Source of the DNA: Protonemura montana
Taxonomy: Eukaryota; Arthropoda; Insecta; Plecoptera; Nemouridae
Reading direction: 5' to 3'
DNA: 64,000 nucleotides
Assembly: GCA_947568835.1 (NCBI GenBank)
Contig: OX387608.1
Span: 13,988,001-14,052,000 of the forward strand
Position numbers and translations under genes: made by a program. The notes under the pieces are model-generated. The model was given only the letters and a program-made list of their open reading frames with translations, had not been told where the DNA came from and did no database searches. Numbering within the stretch: position 1 is the stretch's first letter; every line of letters begins with the position of its first letter. Shown here one piece after another: positions 12,501-23,500 of this stretch.

Positions 12501-13719
12501 AAAACTTGCTGCCAGCTGGACACACATGCATTTACAGACAAAAAACCGATTACCAACGAAGAGATTCGGGTGATGTACTGGCATAATAATGGATAACACG
12601 ATGATCTCTTTGGCTTCTTTCATTCCGGCGACTGATTCAAGACCCTGCCCAGTTGGGTACACTTTCATGGCTTCCACAGATTTCTTACGCTCTTCGCAGT
12701 GAGAACCTCCTGCTGCAGCTGATGAATTGGTACCTTTGATGAAAGTTTACAAGAAATTGGCTTATCAATTCAATTCAATTTCAATTCAATTCAATTTTCT
12801 TTATTTTGTAAAATACATATATTCAGGAAGTGAAATAATATAATGAATATAGAGTACAAAAAAGGCGATAAGTGTTAAATTTTTTTTTGGCAGGACTGGG
12901 TCGCTGCCCTATTGATCTTCCATTATCGTTATTGGCTAAATCACTAAACATTGACTTATTTTTTTATTAGGAAAAGAACTGAAATATTTATGAATATTTA
13001 CCATTGGCAACTGCATTATGCTGTGTGTTTGAAACAATCGGGGCATGGGCTGAAACGCTTTCGATTTGAATCCCGTTGATAATTTCGTAGGTTAATTCTT
13101 GAAGATGAAATCTCACATTTTTTACTGTACCATGAATAATGTTGCTTAACATTTGCTAGAATGCAATCATAATGATAATTTTGATTTTGTTTTTTTTTGT
13201 TTTTTATTTAATCATATTATGTCATTATGGGGATTTGGATTGAACCAATTTTGTAATATTTTAGTGAATTATTTGCAAAGGATTTGAAAAGGATGAAAAG
13301 TTTCAGTTTGTTCATTTGTAGCTTTATTTTTTACCTATACCTTACATACAAAACAAAAATACTCACAGTCAACAGCTGGTCACCATTGCTCGTGGCATTT
13401 TCTCCTAGCTCCTTGGTAATCCTGACGGAAGCTTCAAAGAGCTCCAAGACCACATCAATGTTATTGACAGATACATTTATATAGTTGTGTATCAAGTGCC
13501 AAAGACTGAAATGCATTAAGTTTGTTTTGAAGCCCTTATTTTTTACAAATCACAATGCAACGAAAACATTGTGTTTTTAAGTAATTATTTATGATTTGTG
13601 AGTGGGTGGTCAGTGTATAGATTATTTAATTAACGGTTAGTGCTTACTATTATTGCTTATTGCTTATATACTTACACCATCGATAAATCACGATATCTGT
13701 TATGTTCTTCAAAATCCAT
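9580..13719 (-). CDS. VPS4-like AAA ATPase (meiotic clade), divergent
   Basis: Eight exons on the minus strand in transcript order: 13676-13719, 13384-13505, 13002-13124, 12554-12733, 12329-12479, 11295-11555, 10465-10658, 9580-9776, about 423 residues. The ATPase core is intact: Walker A GPPGTGKT, pore-loop region [15 protein letters not shown], Walker B VVFIDEID, sensor-1 LIAATN, arginine fingers in SRRFQRR, then IYVPLP as in VPS4. The second region [19 protein letters not shown] and the C-terminal helix ([13 protein letters not shown]) match the VPS4 pattern better than katanin. The first ~130 residues do not look like the MIT domain of true VPS4; a weak LisH resemblance ([10 protein letters not shown]) is unproven. 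Exon 2 needs a weak GTGACC donor, because the stronger GTGAGT 17 bp on leads straight into a stop. VPS4 enzymes disassemble ESCRT-III polymers; this paralogue's substrate is unknown. It shares its promoter with TMEM231. Confidence 0.85.
10098..10410 (+). mobile_element. 5S-rRNA-derived SINE, 5'-truncated
   Basis: Opens with GATATTGAATGGGTGACCAT, which corresponds to the 3' part of a 5S-like head, then the shared body GGTTGGAGGGATGAAAGTTA and AACCTCTCAACAGCATGGA, and the tail with ACTCATTCACCGATGCCATC and CAAAACAGTGCCATCAAA. It lies in the last intron of the AAA ATPase gene. Confidence 0.8.
12762..12795. repeat. CAATT microsatellite
   Basis: Short run of the CAATT pentamer with one interruption, in an intron of the AAA ATPase gene. 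Confidence 0.8.
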
Positions 13720-13862
13720 GGTGAGAATTAACATTTGTTTTCATGCTACTTTCGCTTGAATATTTCCGAGTTCAAACGACTGCCGCTGTGCTATCAACAC
13801 GCGCAAGCGCAAAGTGGCTCGCCCCGGGCACGGTTGCCATGGCAACGAGGCAAGCTCAAGAA
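13720..13862. promoter_or_regulatory. Divergent AAA ATPase/TMEM231 promoter with X-box
   Basis: Only 143 bp separate the two start codons, so both genes must use one compact promoter. At 13833-13846 is GTTGCCATGGCAAC, a perfect match to the RFX X-box consensus GTNRCC-N2-RGYAAC and a complete palindrome. It lies 16 bp before the TMEM231 start codon and about 115 bp before the ATPase start codon. RFX factors drive ciliary genes across animals; TMEM231 is such a gene. Binding is inferred from the motif only. Confidence 0.85.
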
Positions 13863-16018
13863 ATGGCGGTGTACGAAGCTGCTTCAGAATCTGTCAGATA
13901 CAAATACAAAACTGCATTGTGTTCAAAGGCGACTTTATTTGTGCTCATATCAGTAACGTGCACCGTAATTTGTCCTTTTCTATTAGCATACAGAAGCAAT
14001 GGTAATGACACAACCAATTTAATTCATTATAACACAGTCTCTGTTCCCCTGCCGGGGGTTGTCTAGGTCGTCTAGGTCTACCTGCCGTGCACATTCTTTC
14101 ATGACCTAGATCCTTTGAAATAAACTCTGCCACTGACGCCGAATCATTTTGTTGCGTTTTAGGGTTTTGGATTAAAACTGATCAATTTCGAGAACAGCCT
14201 GATGTCAAATTCAAGCACGAGTATTTGCTAATTGTAGAAACAGATGAGCTGTTTTCTCCAATTATGTGCTCAACATTTCCACAGTTGCGGCATCTCATGC
14301 CTCAATTACGAGAATGCTCGATGGTCAAGGTAAGATTTTAATCTTAATAGGAGATATTAACAAAGTAGCTGCTGACATTTTCTACTGTGTAGAAAATAGA
14401 AAATTTTACGCTACAGTAAAAACTTGATTTGTTTAACTTTACAGTCCCGTGAATCTGACCACAACAAGGATGGCAAGTACGATGAGCTGATGATTGAGCT
14501 GAGTGTTCCCTTGGAGAATTTTGAGAATGTCCACGCTATAAAGCTTTTCCTTTTTTTTGACTATCGACTCTACGTAAGTAACTTTACAGTTCAATAATAC
14601 GTTGGATCAAGCTTTCAATTACATTTGTGATTGCAAAGATCTCTTTTCTGAAATTTAATTTTTGTTTGTTTAGTTACACAGATTTGCATGTTATTGCCCA
14701 ACAAACATTAACCTCATGTTCTTTCCGGTCCCGAGTAGAAACTGAATTCGTTGTCAATGGAGTCAATGGGTTTCTTAGACCACAGCTCCAGTTTGCCAGG
14801 AGCACGTTTCGACGTGTCTGCCGATCTCCGTTTGGTACAAAAAACCTTACTGGCCGCGCACGGTAAACATTCGGAATTTAACGGAAGCATCGTTGACGGA
14901 AACGCCATTTTGATGGGCGACTTCGACCTCGACACATTGCTGAGACGCTATGCATCAAGAAGCGGTGAGCATGCAATGGTCATTCTACTAGTTATTGGGT
15001 GGAAAAGATGGAGTGAGAGAGCCAACAAGGCCTGAGCTAATACTTAATAATAAATCAAAAATAAAAGTACCCAGTCCTTTTTAATAGGTTTAAAGTTAGA
15101 TTACAATACGAAGTGCAGAATATTTAATATGAAACTTACTATGTATGTACGGTATGTATGGAGTAGTAGTATATAGTATGAAAAGTATTTGAATTTTTGA
15201 CTTAATGTCATTGTGAACAATGACAACTGGCAACATGCCAAAACGTCAAAGTTCTCAGGAATTTTCTTCTTCGGTAAGTTGCGGTCGCTCTTTCTTTCCT
15301 TATTCACCGTGCATCGTTCAGATGTAATTTTAGCTTGTACCTATGATTGCAGTGTCCACTCAGCTGCGTAACGTTTACCCGCTGTGGACAGCGGGGAGAC
15401 CAAATGATAGACCGTTCGTCGTTTCGGCGACGATTTACTACCCGGAGGACAGTATTGAGTATCGGCCTGGCTTCTGGCAGGTCGCTAAATGGGCGTGGAT
15501 GCAGTATCTGGCTGTGCTACTGATAGTCGGGTCAGTTACAAGGATTTCATGGTGCACTGCTTCCATTTCAGAGAGAGAAACTGTATTTGGGTTAGCAAAA
15601 ACTATTTGAAATGGGTTTTGAATCCCAAGTAAAGGTAAGGAAGTAAAGTTGTCCTTTACTTAGCATTCAAAACCCATTTCAAATAGTTTTTGTGCCCACC
15701 AGTGCACCAGCACCAGTGCTAAGGATAAATCAAGTAGACATGAGTCTAAAAACCATCATGCATTCAGGTTTATTGCAAGTGCAAACCAACTTAGACGGAA
15801 TGTATTTTATTTCGTTTTTACTCTTAAATCATTTATAAGCAAACAGAAACGATCAAAGCAAACAGAAAACCTATGATTCAACTTGTTTTTTAACTGAATC
15901 CTGTTCTATTTTTCACAGGACGGTGACCCGAAAAGTGACTCAATACGTGTTCAGTCGACAGCTGGTTTCAAGCGTACGCGAGACTCCGTGGCCACACGAG
16001 TCTGCCAAAGTTGACTAG
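13863..16018 (+). CDS. TMEM231: TMEM231, ciliary transition zone membrane protein
   Basis: Six exons in phase: 13863-14001, 14163-14329, 14445-14573, 14739-14964, 15353-15530, 15919-16018, giving 312 residues, close to vertebrate TMEM231. The start chosen gives MAVYEAASESVRYKYKTALC, which aligns with the vertebrate N-terminus (MALYELFSHP...); earlier in-frame ATGs at 13743 and 13842 are less likely. A first membrane helix follows (residues ~22-43), then a long luminal domain with FWIKTDQFREQP, DYRLYKLNSLSMESMGFL and YRPGFWQVAKWAWMQYLAVL, the last leading into the second helix, then a short tail. TMEM231 is part of the B9/MKS complex that builds the diffusion barrier at the cilium base. An X-box lies 16 bp upstream of the start codon. 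A palindromic repeat interrupts the last intron. Confidence 0.95.
15592..15765. repeat. Palindromic foldback repeat, copy B
   Basis: AAAAACTATTTGAAATGGGT at about 15598 is matched in reverse complement at about 15674-15693, making a hairpin with a short loop, followed by the outer segment AAATCAAGTAGACATGAGTC. It lies in the last intron of TMEM231. Confidence 0.8.
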
Positions 16019-17540
16019 CTCCCACCCAAAAACTCCCTCCTCCCAAACTCGCAGAATATAGCCCTTAGTGTACATTTGAATAGCGTCCCCCGGAAACTTT
16101 TAGGTAGTAGACACTCATGTGAGTCCATCCTAAAACTTACTAGAAAAACCAACAAGTCTGTGTTTTGTCCTCTGTTTTCAAAGGGTGTTCTTAAAACTAG
16201 TCTCACCGTAAAAGAGTTCTTGTTACTGTGACATCTGGATGTATCTTGCCGATTACATTTTTATTTTACTGATTTACAGCTTCCAACTCCCAAGTGGAAA
16301 GCATTTTTCAGCATTGTGGAATAAGTATGCATTTATTTGTGTCTTTCAAAAAATCTATGTATTAGATTGGTGTGGCATGTCATTATTTGTTTATCTAAGT
16401 CGATACCATATCACTATTTACTATTTATCCTGTGACGTGGGTCACTTTCATTTCTAGAAGTGACAAAAATACTATAATTATAATGATAAGGTTGTCTAGG
16501 TACTTACATACCTACATACTTTATTTGCCCTGCTATCAAAACGTCCATAATTATTCAAGCATTAAAGAACTGAGCGTCTTTTTCTGCAAAGTTATTTCCT
16601 CAGTTTCAAATACCCATTTGCTAGATCTGATTTGTTTTGAGATCGGTTTCATATCAAACATTTGAGTCGGTGCATTTACCAAAGATTAGACCAAAGAAGA
16701 CAACGAAAAGTCCAATGAGAATTTGATATTCCAATTCCCAACTATTAATATAGCTGTTAAATTGTACCCAATATTAGAGTGAAGGCCAAAATGTAACAGG
16801 CCATATATGTTTGTAAAATATACTTATCTCATATAATGATATAAGGTACCAACTTATGTATGGAACAATTAATGTTTGTATTGTGGTGATAAACTCACTA
16901 AATTAAAATGAACATATCATCAATCTACAGCTTTTATTTCAATCCGAGCGAATAGAACAAAGATTTGAATTTGTGATGGTGAATGAAGCTAGCACCGTGT
17001 AGAAAACACATGTGGCAGAGTGAACCTGGCAACATGAAGTACCCCACCCGGCGTCGAGCAACAGGTGGTGGTGTTGAACTGTCAAACCCATTTCCAAGAA
17101 ATGTCTGCTAATTCATTTAGAGTAACCTTAACAGTCTGATCACAATGTTGAATGGTGAACCTGGATTAGTCGTGCAATGTACACCGAAAAAGAAACTTTG
17201 TTCGTGTCCGGTTTTAGATCAGTGTTCATGCCGGTCCTGTCATGGCCCATGGGCTTAAAACACTGCAGACCAAAATGACTAAACTCTTTGGGCACTGGAC
17301 CGTATTCCAAATGCTATGCTCTAGGTTTCATTGATCCAAGAGAACTCTAAGTCAAAATGTCAAAACCTTCTAGGGTCGATTCAGTTGGTTGTACACAGAG
17401 CCGAAAAAAGTCATCTTTATGGGACACTGCTTTCCCGATACCAGGTTAGACTTACGAATCTTTACAACCATAGGTACAACCCTTAAAGTAGGTACACAAT
17501 CTTCTATCCCAAATTGAACACATGTTTTTTAATATTCCAG
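16019..17540. other. TMEM231 3' end and TMTC4 5' region
   Basis: Contains the 3' untranslated region of TMEM231 and must contain the start of TMTC4. The first TMTC4 coding exon must end in phase 1. Two short candidates fit: an ATG at 17040 followed by a GTGGTG donor, and an ATG at about 17144 followed by GTGAAC. Neither is supported well enough to call. No other gene is visible. Confidence 0.45.
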
Positions 17541-20500
17541 AGCCACCAGATCTAGTGGCAGTGCTGGTTGTCGTCACGTCCGCTGTAGCTTGCTTTTGCA
17601 ACTCGTGGGACGGGGATTTTGTGTTCGACGATTCAGAGGCGATTGTTAACAATCCCGACATGCGTCCTGATGCACCGCTTTCGAGGTTGTTCTTTAATGA
17701 CTTTTGGGGCACTCGGCTCACGAACAACGCTAGTCACAAGTCGTATCGCCCTCTCACAGTGCTATCTTTCCGGTGAGACTTTTCTTTTGAAGCCTCGTAC
17801 TTCATGATCGAAGAGAATATTCTATGCACATCTTGGTTTCATACTTATTGTGCTAGTGGATGTCCCAAGCCATTAATTGGCATGGGCAGTGTTATTCACA
17901 TTTTTCCTGAAGTATATTTTAATTTCTCGTCACAGCTTTGAACACTTATTTTAATTGAATTTGAATTGACTGCAGGAGTGTAGAAATATGCCAAGGATAT
18001 TGCTATTTTTAAAACAATCATGTGAATACTTTATATCTACCCAGTATTTTCTTGCTACTCTTTATATTGCCTTGGCATGCATTTCCTCCGTTTGGAGGAA
18101 GAACATACTTTTCCGGCAGAAACGCCGCCGGTAATTTTAAGGTGACATGCAGGCCAACTGTTATTTTAAAAACACTACAAATCATCTGTGCTGATGCCTG
18201 CCTTTTTTCTTTTGCTCTGAAGATATTGTGCAAAGATATTTTGTTCAAGAATTTTTCTACAAATTATAACAATCTTAGGGCTAGGGGGGCAGCCCTTGAG
18301 CCAGTATCTTCCCTCACGGGCTAGACTGGAGCAATGCAGGGGACAGTCCTTGTGCTGGTATCTTCTCTCACAGGCTAGACTGTAGCAATGCAGGGGGACA
18401 GTCCTTGTGCTGGTATCTTCTCTCACGGGCTAGACTGTAGCAATGCAGGGGACAGTCCTTGTGCTGGTATCTTCTCTCACGAGCTAGACTGTAGCAATGC
18501 AGGGGGACAGTCCTTGTGCTGGTATCTTCTCTCTCGGACTAGACTGTAGCAATGCAGGGGACAGTCCTTGGGCTGGTATCTTCTCTCACGGGCTAGACTG
18601 TAGCAATGCAGGGAGACAGTCCTTGTGCTGGTATCTTCTCTCACGGGCTAGACTGTACCTGTTAGTTGTTAAATAGTTGGTAAAAAGAAAATATCAAAAC
18701 TTTTACTTCCAACCTTGGCCCTGCTTGCAGTCTGAACTTGTGGCTCAGCGGTGGAGAGCTCCGTCCTTGGGGTTTTCGTTTCGCCAACTCCGTACTCCAC
18801 GGGCTGGTTTCCGCGCTGACACTGCCGACTTTCCGGCACCTCCTTGGCGGACGTTGCCCACGTGCCGCGTTCCTCGCTGCGTGGCTCTTTGCTGTGCACC
18901 CTGTTCACACGGAGGCCGTGAGTTCACTGAGATCACCGAATATCGAATGTTTGCCATTGAAAATTAGGTTCATAATTGGCAGCCGAATCATCATGCTATT
19001 TTAAAATGTATTTGCAGTAGATTCTATAGTTGAGCAGTTTCTGTACATCATGGAAAGTAACAAACAATCTGGCTCTTGGATAATATAGGTGGAATCAAAT
19101 TGTATTATACTATGATTGTTCTTAGACTCATGTCTACTTGATGTAACCTTAGCACTAGTTTTAACAAAAGCTATTTGAACTGGGCTTTGAATGCTAAGTA
19201 AAGAACAATTTTGTATTTTACTAGTTTGTTTTTGCAATGTTATTATTATTGTACCACCAGGTGGCAGGAATCGTGGGCCGTGCCGATCTCCTCTGCGCTC
19301 TTCTCAGCCTTCTGAGTTTCCTGAGCTTTGCCAGCGCCTGCCGAGGGCTTCAGCGCAATCTCTCGGCGTTAACATCGTGCGCTGGCTTGGCCGCTGCCGC
19401 CACGCTATGCAAGGAGCAAGGCATCACGGTACTGGTAAGTGTAGTCCAAGCTTGGAGGCTACGAATGGTCTGCGATTGCGATATGAATCTGACCTGAATT
19501 TGTTTTTCCAGGGTCTCTGTTCAGCGTACGACATTCTGATAGTGAACTCGGTTCACCCACTGTCTCTGCTTCCCTTGTTTCGCCACGTCAAGGGCTGGGA
19601 CGTTAAAAAAGCCACGGTAATTAGAGACGTAAAATATATCACCATCCCTCAATTTACTTCAAAAGAACATTCAAGAATTAGGACACGTTTCGTGTTTCAA
19701 TCTAGGGTGCTAGTGCATTAACCTTTCACTCACAACATACAGTTTTACCAAACGCCAAATTTTTCAATTTCCACTGGGACATGGCTGTGTGATGTGCCAT
19801 GCCCCTTTGCGGGCTTTTGCATATTGAAAGATGATTGACCTGATCAAAAAAAAAGATAGAATAATGCTTATCTACGAATAATGCTCCAATCGCTAGGATA
19901 AAAGATCAGACATTTTCTAGCAATGGCTGGAAATGAAAGGATGCTCTTAGCGTAGAATAAGAATTTGGTTAGTCCTAATCCTTTTTAATACTTTTCTAGC
20001 CTAGTTAATTTTCTATGCTCTTAGCTGTCAAACTGACTCTGGAAAGTCGGTATTGGATGGAAATTGCATGGTATTTGGTATTTATGATAGGTTGCTATTT
20101 TAGGATGGTGACTAGGGAGGTAATTTGCATTGAAATCTAACGTTGCCCTCTGGCCTTGCACAGGAAGGGTGGCTTCGTCGATTGGTGCTGAGGCAAGCAT
20201 TCTTGGCCACAGCGGGCCTGGCTCTGTTGGCGTTCCGTCTCCGCCTCATGGGATCTGGGCCACCGACTTTCCACGACGTTGACAACCCAGCCTCGTTCCA
20301 TCCCAGCCGGCTGGTTCGGGTTGGTGGTCTTATCTCCGGTTCTTTATTCGGTTTACTAACGTTTACTCTTTGAGGATGACAACCGTGTAATGTTGTGACT
20401 GACGTTTCCTTTCCATGTCTCATTTTATTAAAAATACACTTACAGTAATTTTGATAATGGGTGGGAACTTGAGTTAAAGCACACAATCATTTTGCAGACC

Positions 20501-23500
20501 ACACTTTATTTTACTTAAATTTAGGTGGAAATTTATTTGCCCTGTCCCAAACAAGTACTACCATGTAAATCTGTGTTGGTACATTTTGATAGTGGGGGGC
20601 ATGTTTTCAGAAATTGTTCTGGTCGTCGTTAATAAATACTTGACCCTAAAGATATTATATATCTTTTGGTCTTAATCCTTATTGGGGTAGCATCAGAGGG
20701 CAAAGCAAAGTAGTTCATCACTCTTTCAGGATGGTAACCCATTCTATTAATAATACCCAGTTACTTAACATGCTCATCTGTCAGTGTTCCAGCTAAATCT
20801 TTTCTTTAAAATTAGATTTTTTATTGATTATTGATTATCAATACTGTACGATCGGCTATCATTTAAAATAAATGCTTTTCTCCGTGCACAGACCCTGAGT
20901 TTCAACCACGTATACGCTCTGAACGGATGGCTTCTGCTCTGCCCTTCGTGGCTGTGCTTCGATTGGTCGATGGGCTGCGTGCCGCTCATCACCTCCATCT
21001 CCGATCCGCGCAACGCTGCTACTTTGGCGTTCTGGGTTGCGTTGCTTGGCGCGGTCGCGGTAGCGCTGGGCTCCCGTGGTTCACGCAGTAGACGGTATGT
21101 TTTTATCATTCAGTTACGAGCTCCAAAAGTCAGGGTGTGGAAAGTAAATAAAGCAGAGCAACTTTAAAATTGAATGAACAATTTACTCGGTATGTTTTAT
21201 TATTATAAACACTATAACCTCAACGCTATAACCGTCTCAAAAATTGATGCCCAAACGGGGACTCGAACCCCGATCTCCACCTATCGCGGTTAGGTTATAG
21301 ATTCGAGTTCCCGTTTGGGCATCAATTTTTGAGACGGTTATGGTGTTCATAATAATAAAATACCCCGCGCATTGCAAGCGTTTGCAATTTAAATAAGATT
21401 TCATCTATCTAGAGAATCTTATTTTTATATATATCGGGGAAAAGGAAAAAGGAAATGCAACTTATCGAGGTTGGAAATGCTGATTTCTACAGATGTTGAG
21501 AGAATCTTTTGTGCATCTTTTTGAGAGGCTTTTGTGCTTTCTAACCTAACCTGGACTGCTCGTTGTCAACAGGTGCTGCGTTGTGAGCATTGCTCTGACA
21601 GCCGTCTCATTCCTGCCGGCTGCCAACGTTGTGTTCCGCGTCGGGTTCGTGATCGCCGAGCGCGTTCTTTACGTCCCATCGGCCGGTGCTTGCCTGCTCG
21701 TCACGATCGGCCTGCGGCAGGCGTCTGTAGCGCGGTGTCCACGAATCGTAAGTCACTCCTGGGAATTTATTCCGATTCACTTGTTGGCTGAGTTTTGAAA
21801 AGGGAGATTAAGTCGTCTGCCAAAACATAGCCTCTACTGATCCGTAAAACGCCGTTTATTTGACGATTTTCTGGTTAACTACGCTTTCCCTCTTTCATTG
21901 CCTTCCCACACAAATTGTCCGGCTTTTCAGTTCTCTAACCAAACAATAAAGAGTATCATATGTCTAACAAAAACTATTTGAACTGGGATTTGAATGGGTT
22001 TTGAAATTGTCAGGACTGCTCTTATCCTTGAAAAAGTAACAGGTACAAGTTACGAAACGTTGGGAAATTTAGTTGTTCTTCACTTAGCATTCAAAATCCA
22101 GTTCGAAGAGTTTTTGTTAAAACTAGTGCTAAGGTTACATCAAGTAGACATGAGTCTAAAAACAATTGTAGTTTCATATATTAGCTGTCATGGCTTCCTT
22201 AACTCAGAGAGGTAAGAATAAGTTTCAGAATATGATGGTTTTTAGACTCATGTCTACTTGATTTATCCTTTGCACTTATGTGGTTCTTTAGTTATCGGAA
22301 AATTGTCAGGACTGCTCTAACCCTTGAAGAAGTAACTAGTACATGTTACGAAATGTTGGGAAATTTAGTTGCCCTTTACTTAGCATTCAAAACCTATTTC
22401 AAATATTTTTTCTTAGTTTTTCAATACGTTTTGAAAAGGCCATTTAGATCCGTCTTTTTTCCCAGGTGCTCCAAGCTTGCTACGTCTTTCTGGTTGTCGT
22501 GTTTGCAACCCGTTCGTTCCAACGCAGCGCTGAGTGGCGGACGGAGACCGCTCTGTTCGAGTCCGCGCTTGACGTTTGTCCGCTCAACGCGAAGGTACGC
22601 TTAACTCGCAGGCTGCCATCGATTTGGCGCATTTTTACTACAGAAACTGAAAGATTGGTGTTATTTATGTTCATTCTCTTTAATTTTATATTATCTGGAA
22701 GTTCCCAGTTATTATTACAACTTATATTACCCTTGTTTCCCTCCCTCAAGTGCTGTGGCTAGACCCTCATATAAAGAATAGCCATAAATTTAATAATTTC
22801 TTAATAATGCATTAAACTAAAACTAGGGGAGTAATTTTATTAAAAGTATGACATCAGAGATTATCCAACAACATTCACATTTCTTCAAAGCTATACAAAC
22901 ACTTGTGAAGTAAGAAAATTTTTAAAAATATGTAAATTTGTAATAGACCTTTTAGTGCAGCTGGTAATAAGTTGAAAAGTTTGGCCCCGGCATATACTGG
23001 GTTTCTGGTAAATATTGTTAGTCTATGGGCCTTTACAGTGAACTCTTTGGCTTGTCATGTATAGTGATTGTGGATTTGACTGTCTTTATTTAAATTTAAT
23101 GTTTTAACCTGTAAAATGGTATTATACACATACAGAGAGGGATCAGTTAAAATCCCTAATTTTTTTAAAGATTTTAACGAAATACTGTCGTTAGAATGAA
23201 AGTCTACAAGAAGCTGATCGCTGCTTTCAACTGAGAAATATGCTGCCGTAGTGAGATATATCAGAGAAAACTGGTTTTCTAAACAGCACGAGTGACCTCA
23301 GACAAATTGCAAATAACCCCATACATTGGAAAAGCTCCTAACTGCTTAAGGTTGTAGACGAAGGATATGCATTAAAACTTTGCATAACCCCTTATCTCAA
23401 AGTTTTGCACCTGGAATTGAACATATGTGGTCCATAAAACCTTTGTTCCAAACCAACTGGAGCTAGTTACGCAAACATGGCAATCCGTATTGCTTGACCA

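Noticed and set aside
13743..13862. Upstream in-frame ATGs for TMEM231 (13743, 13842)
   Set aside because: The extra residues match nothing and cover the X-box; the start at 13863 aligns with the family N-terminus.
18175..18426. Minus-strand frame with a repeated peptide
   Set aside because: It is a translation of the 54/55-bp minisatellite, whose unit-length variation breaks the frame.
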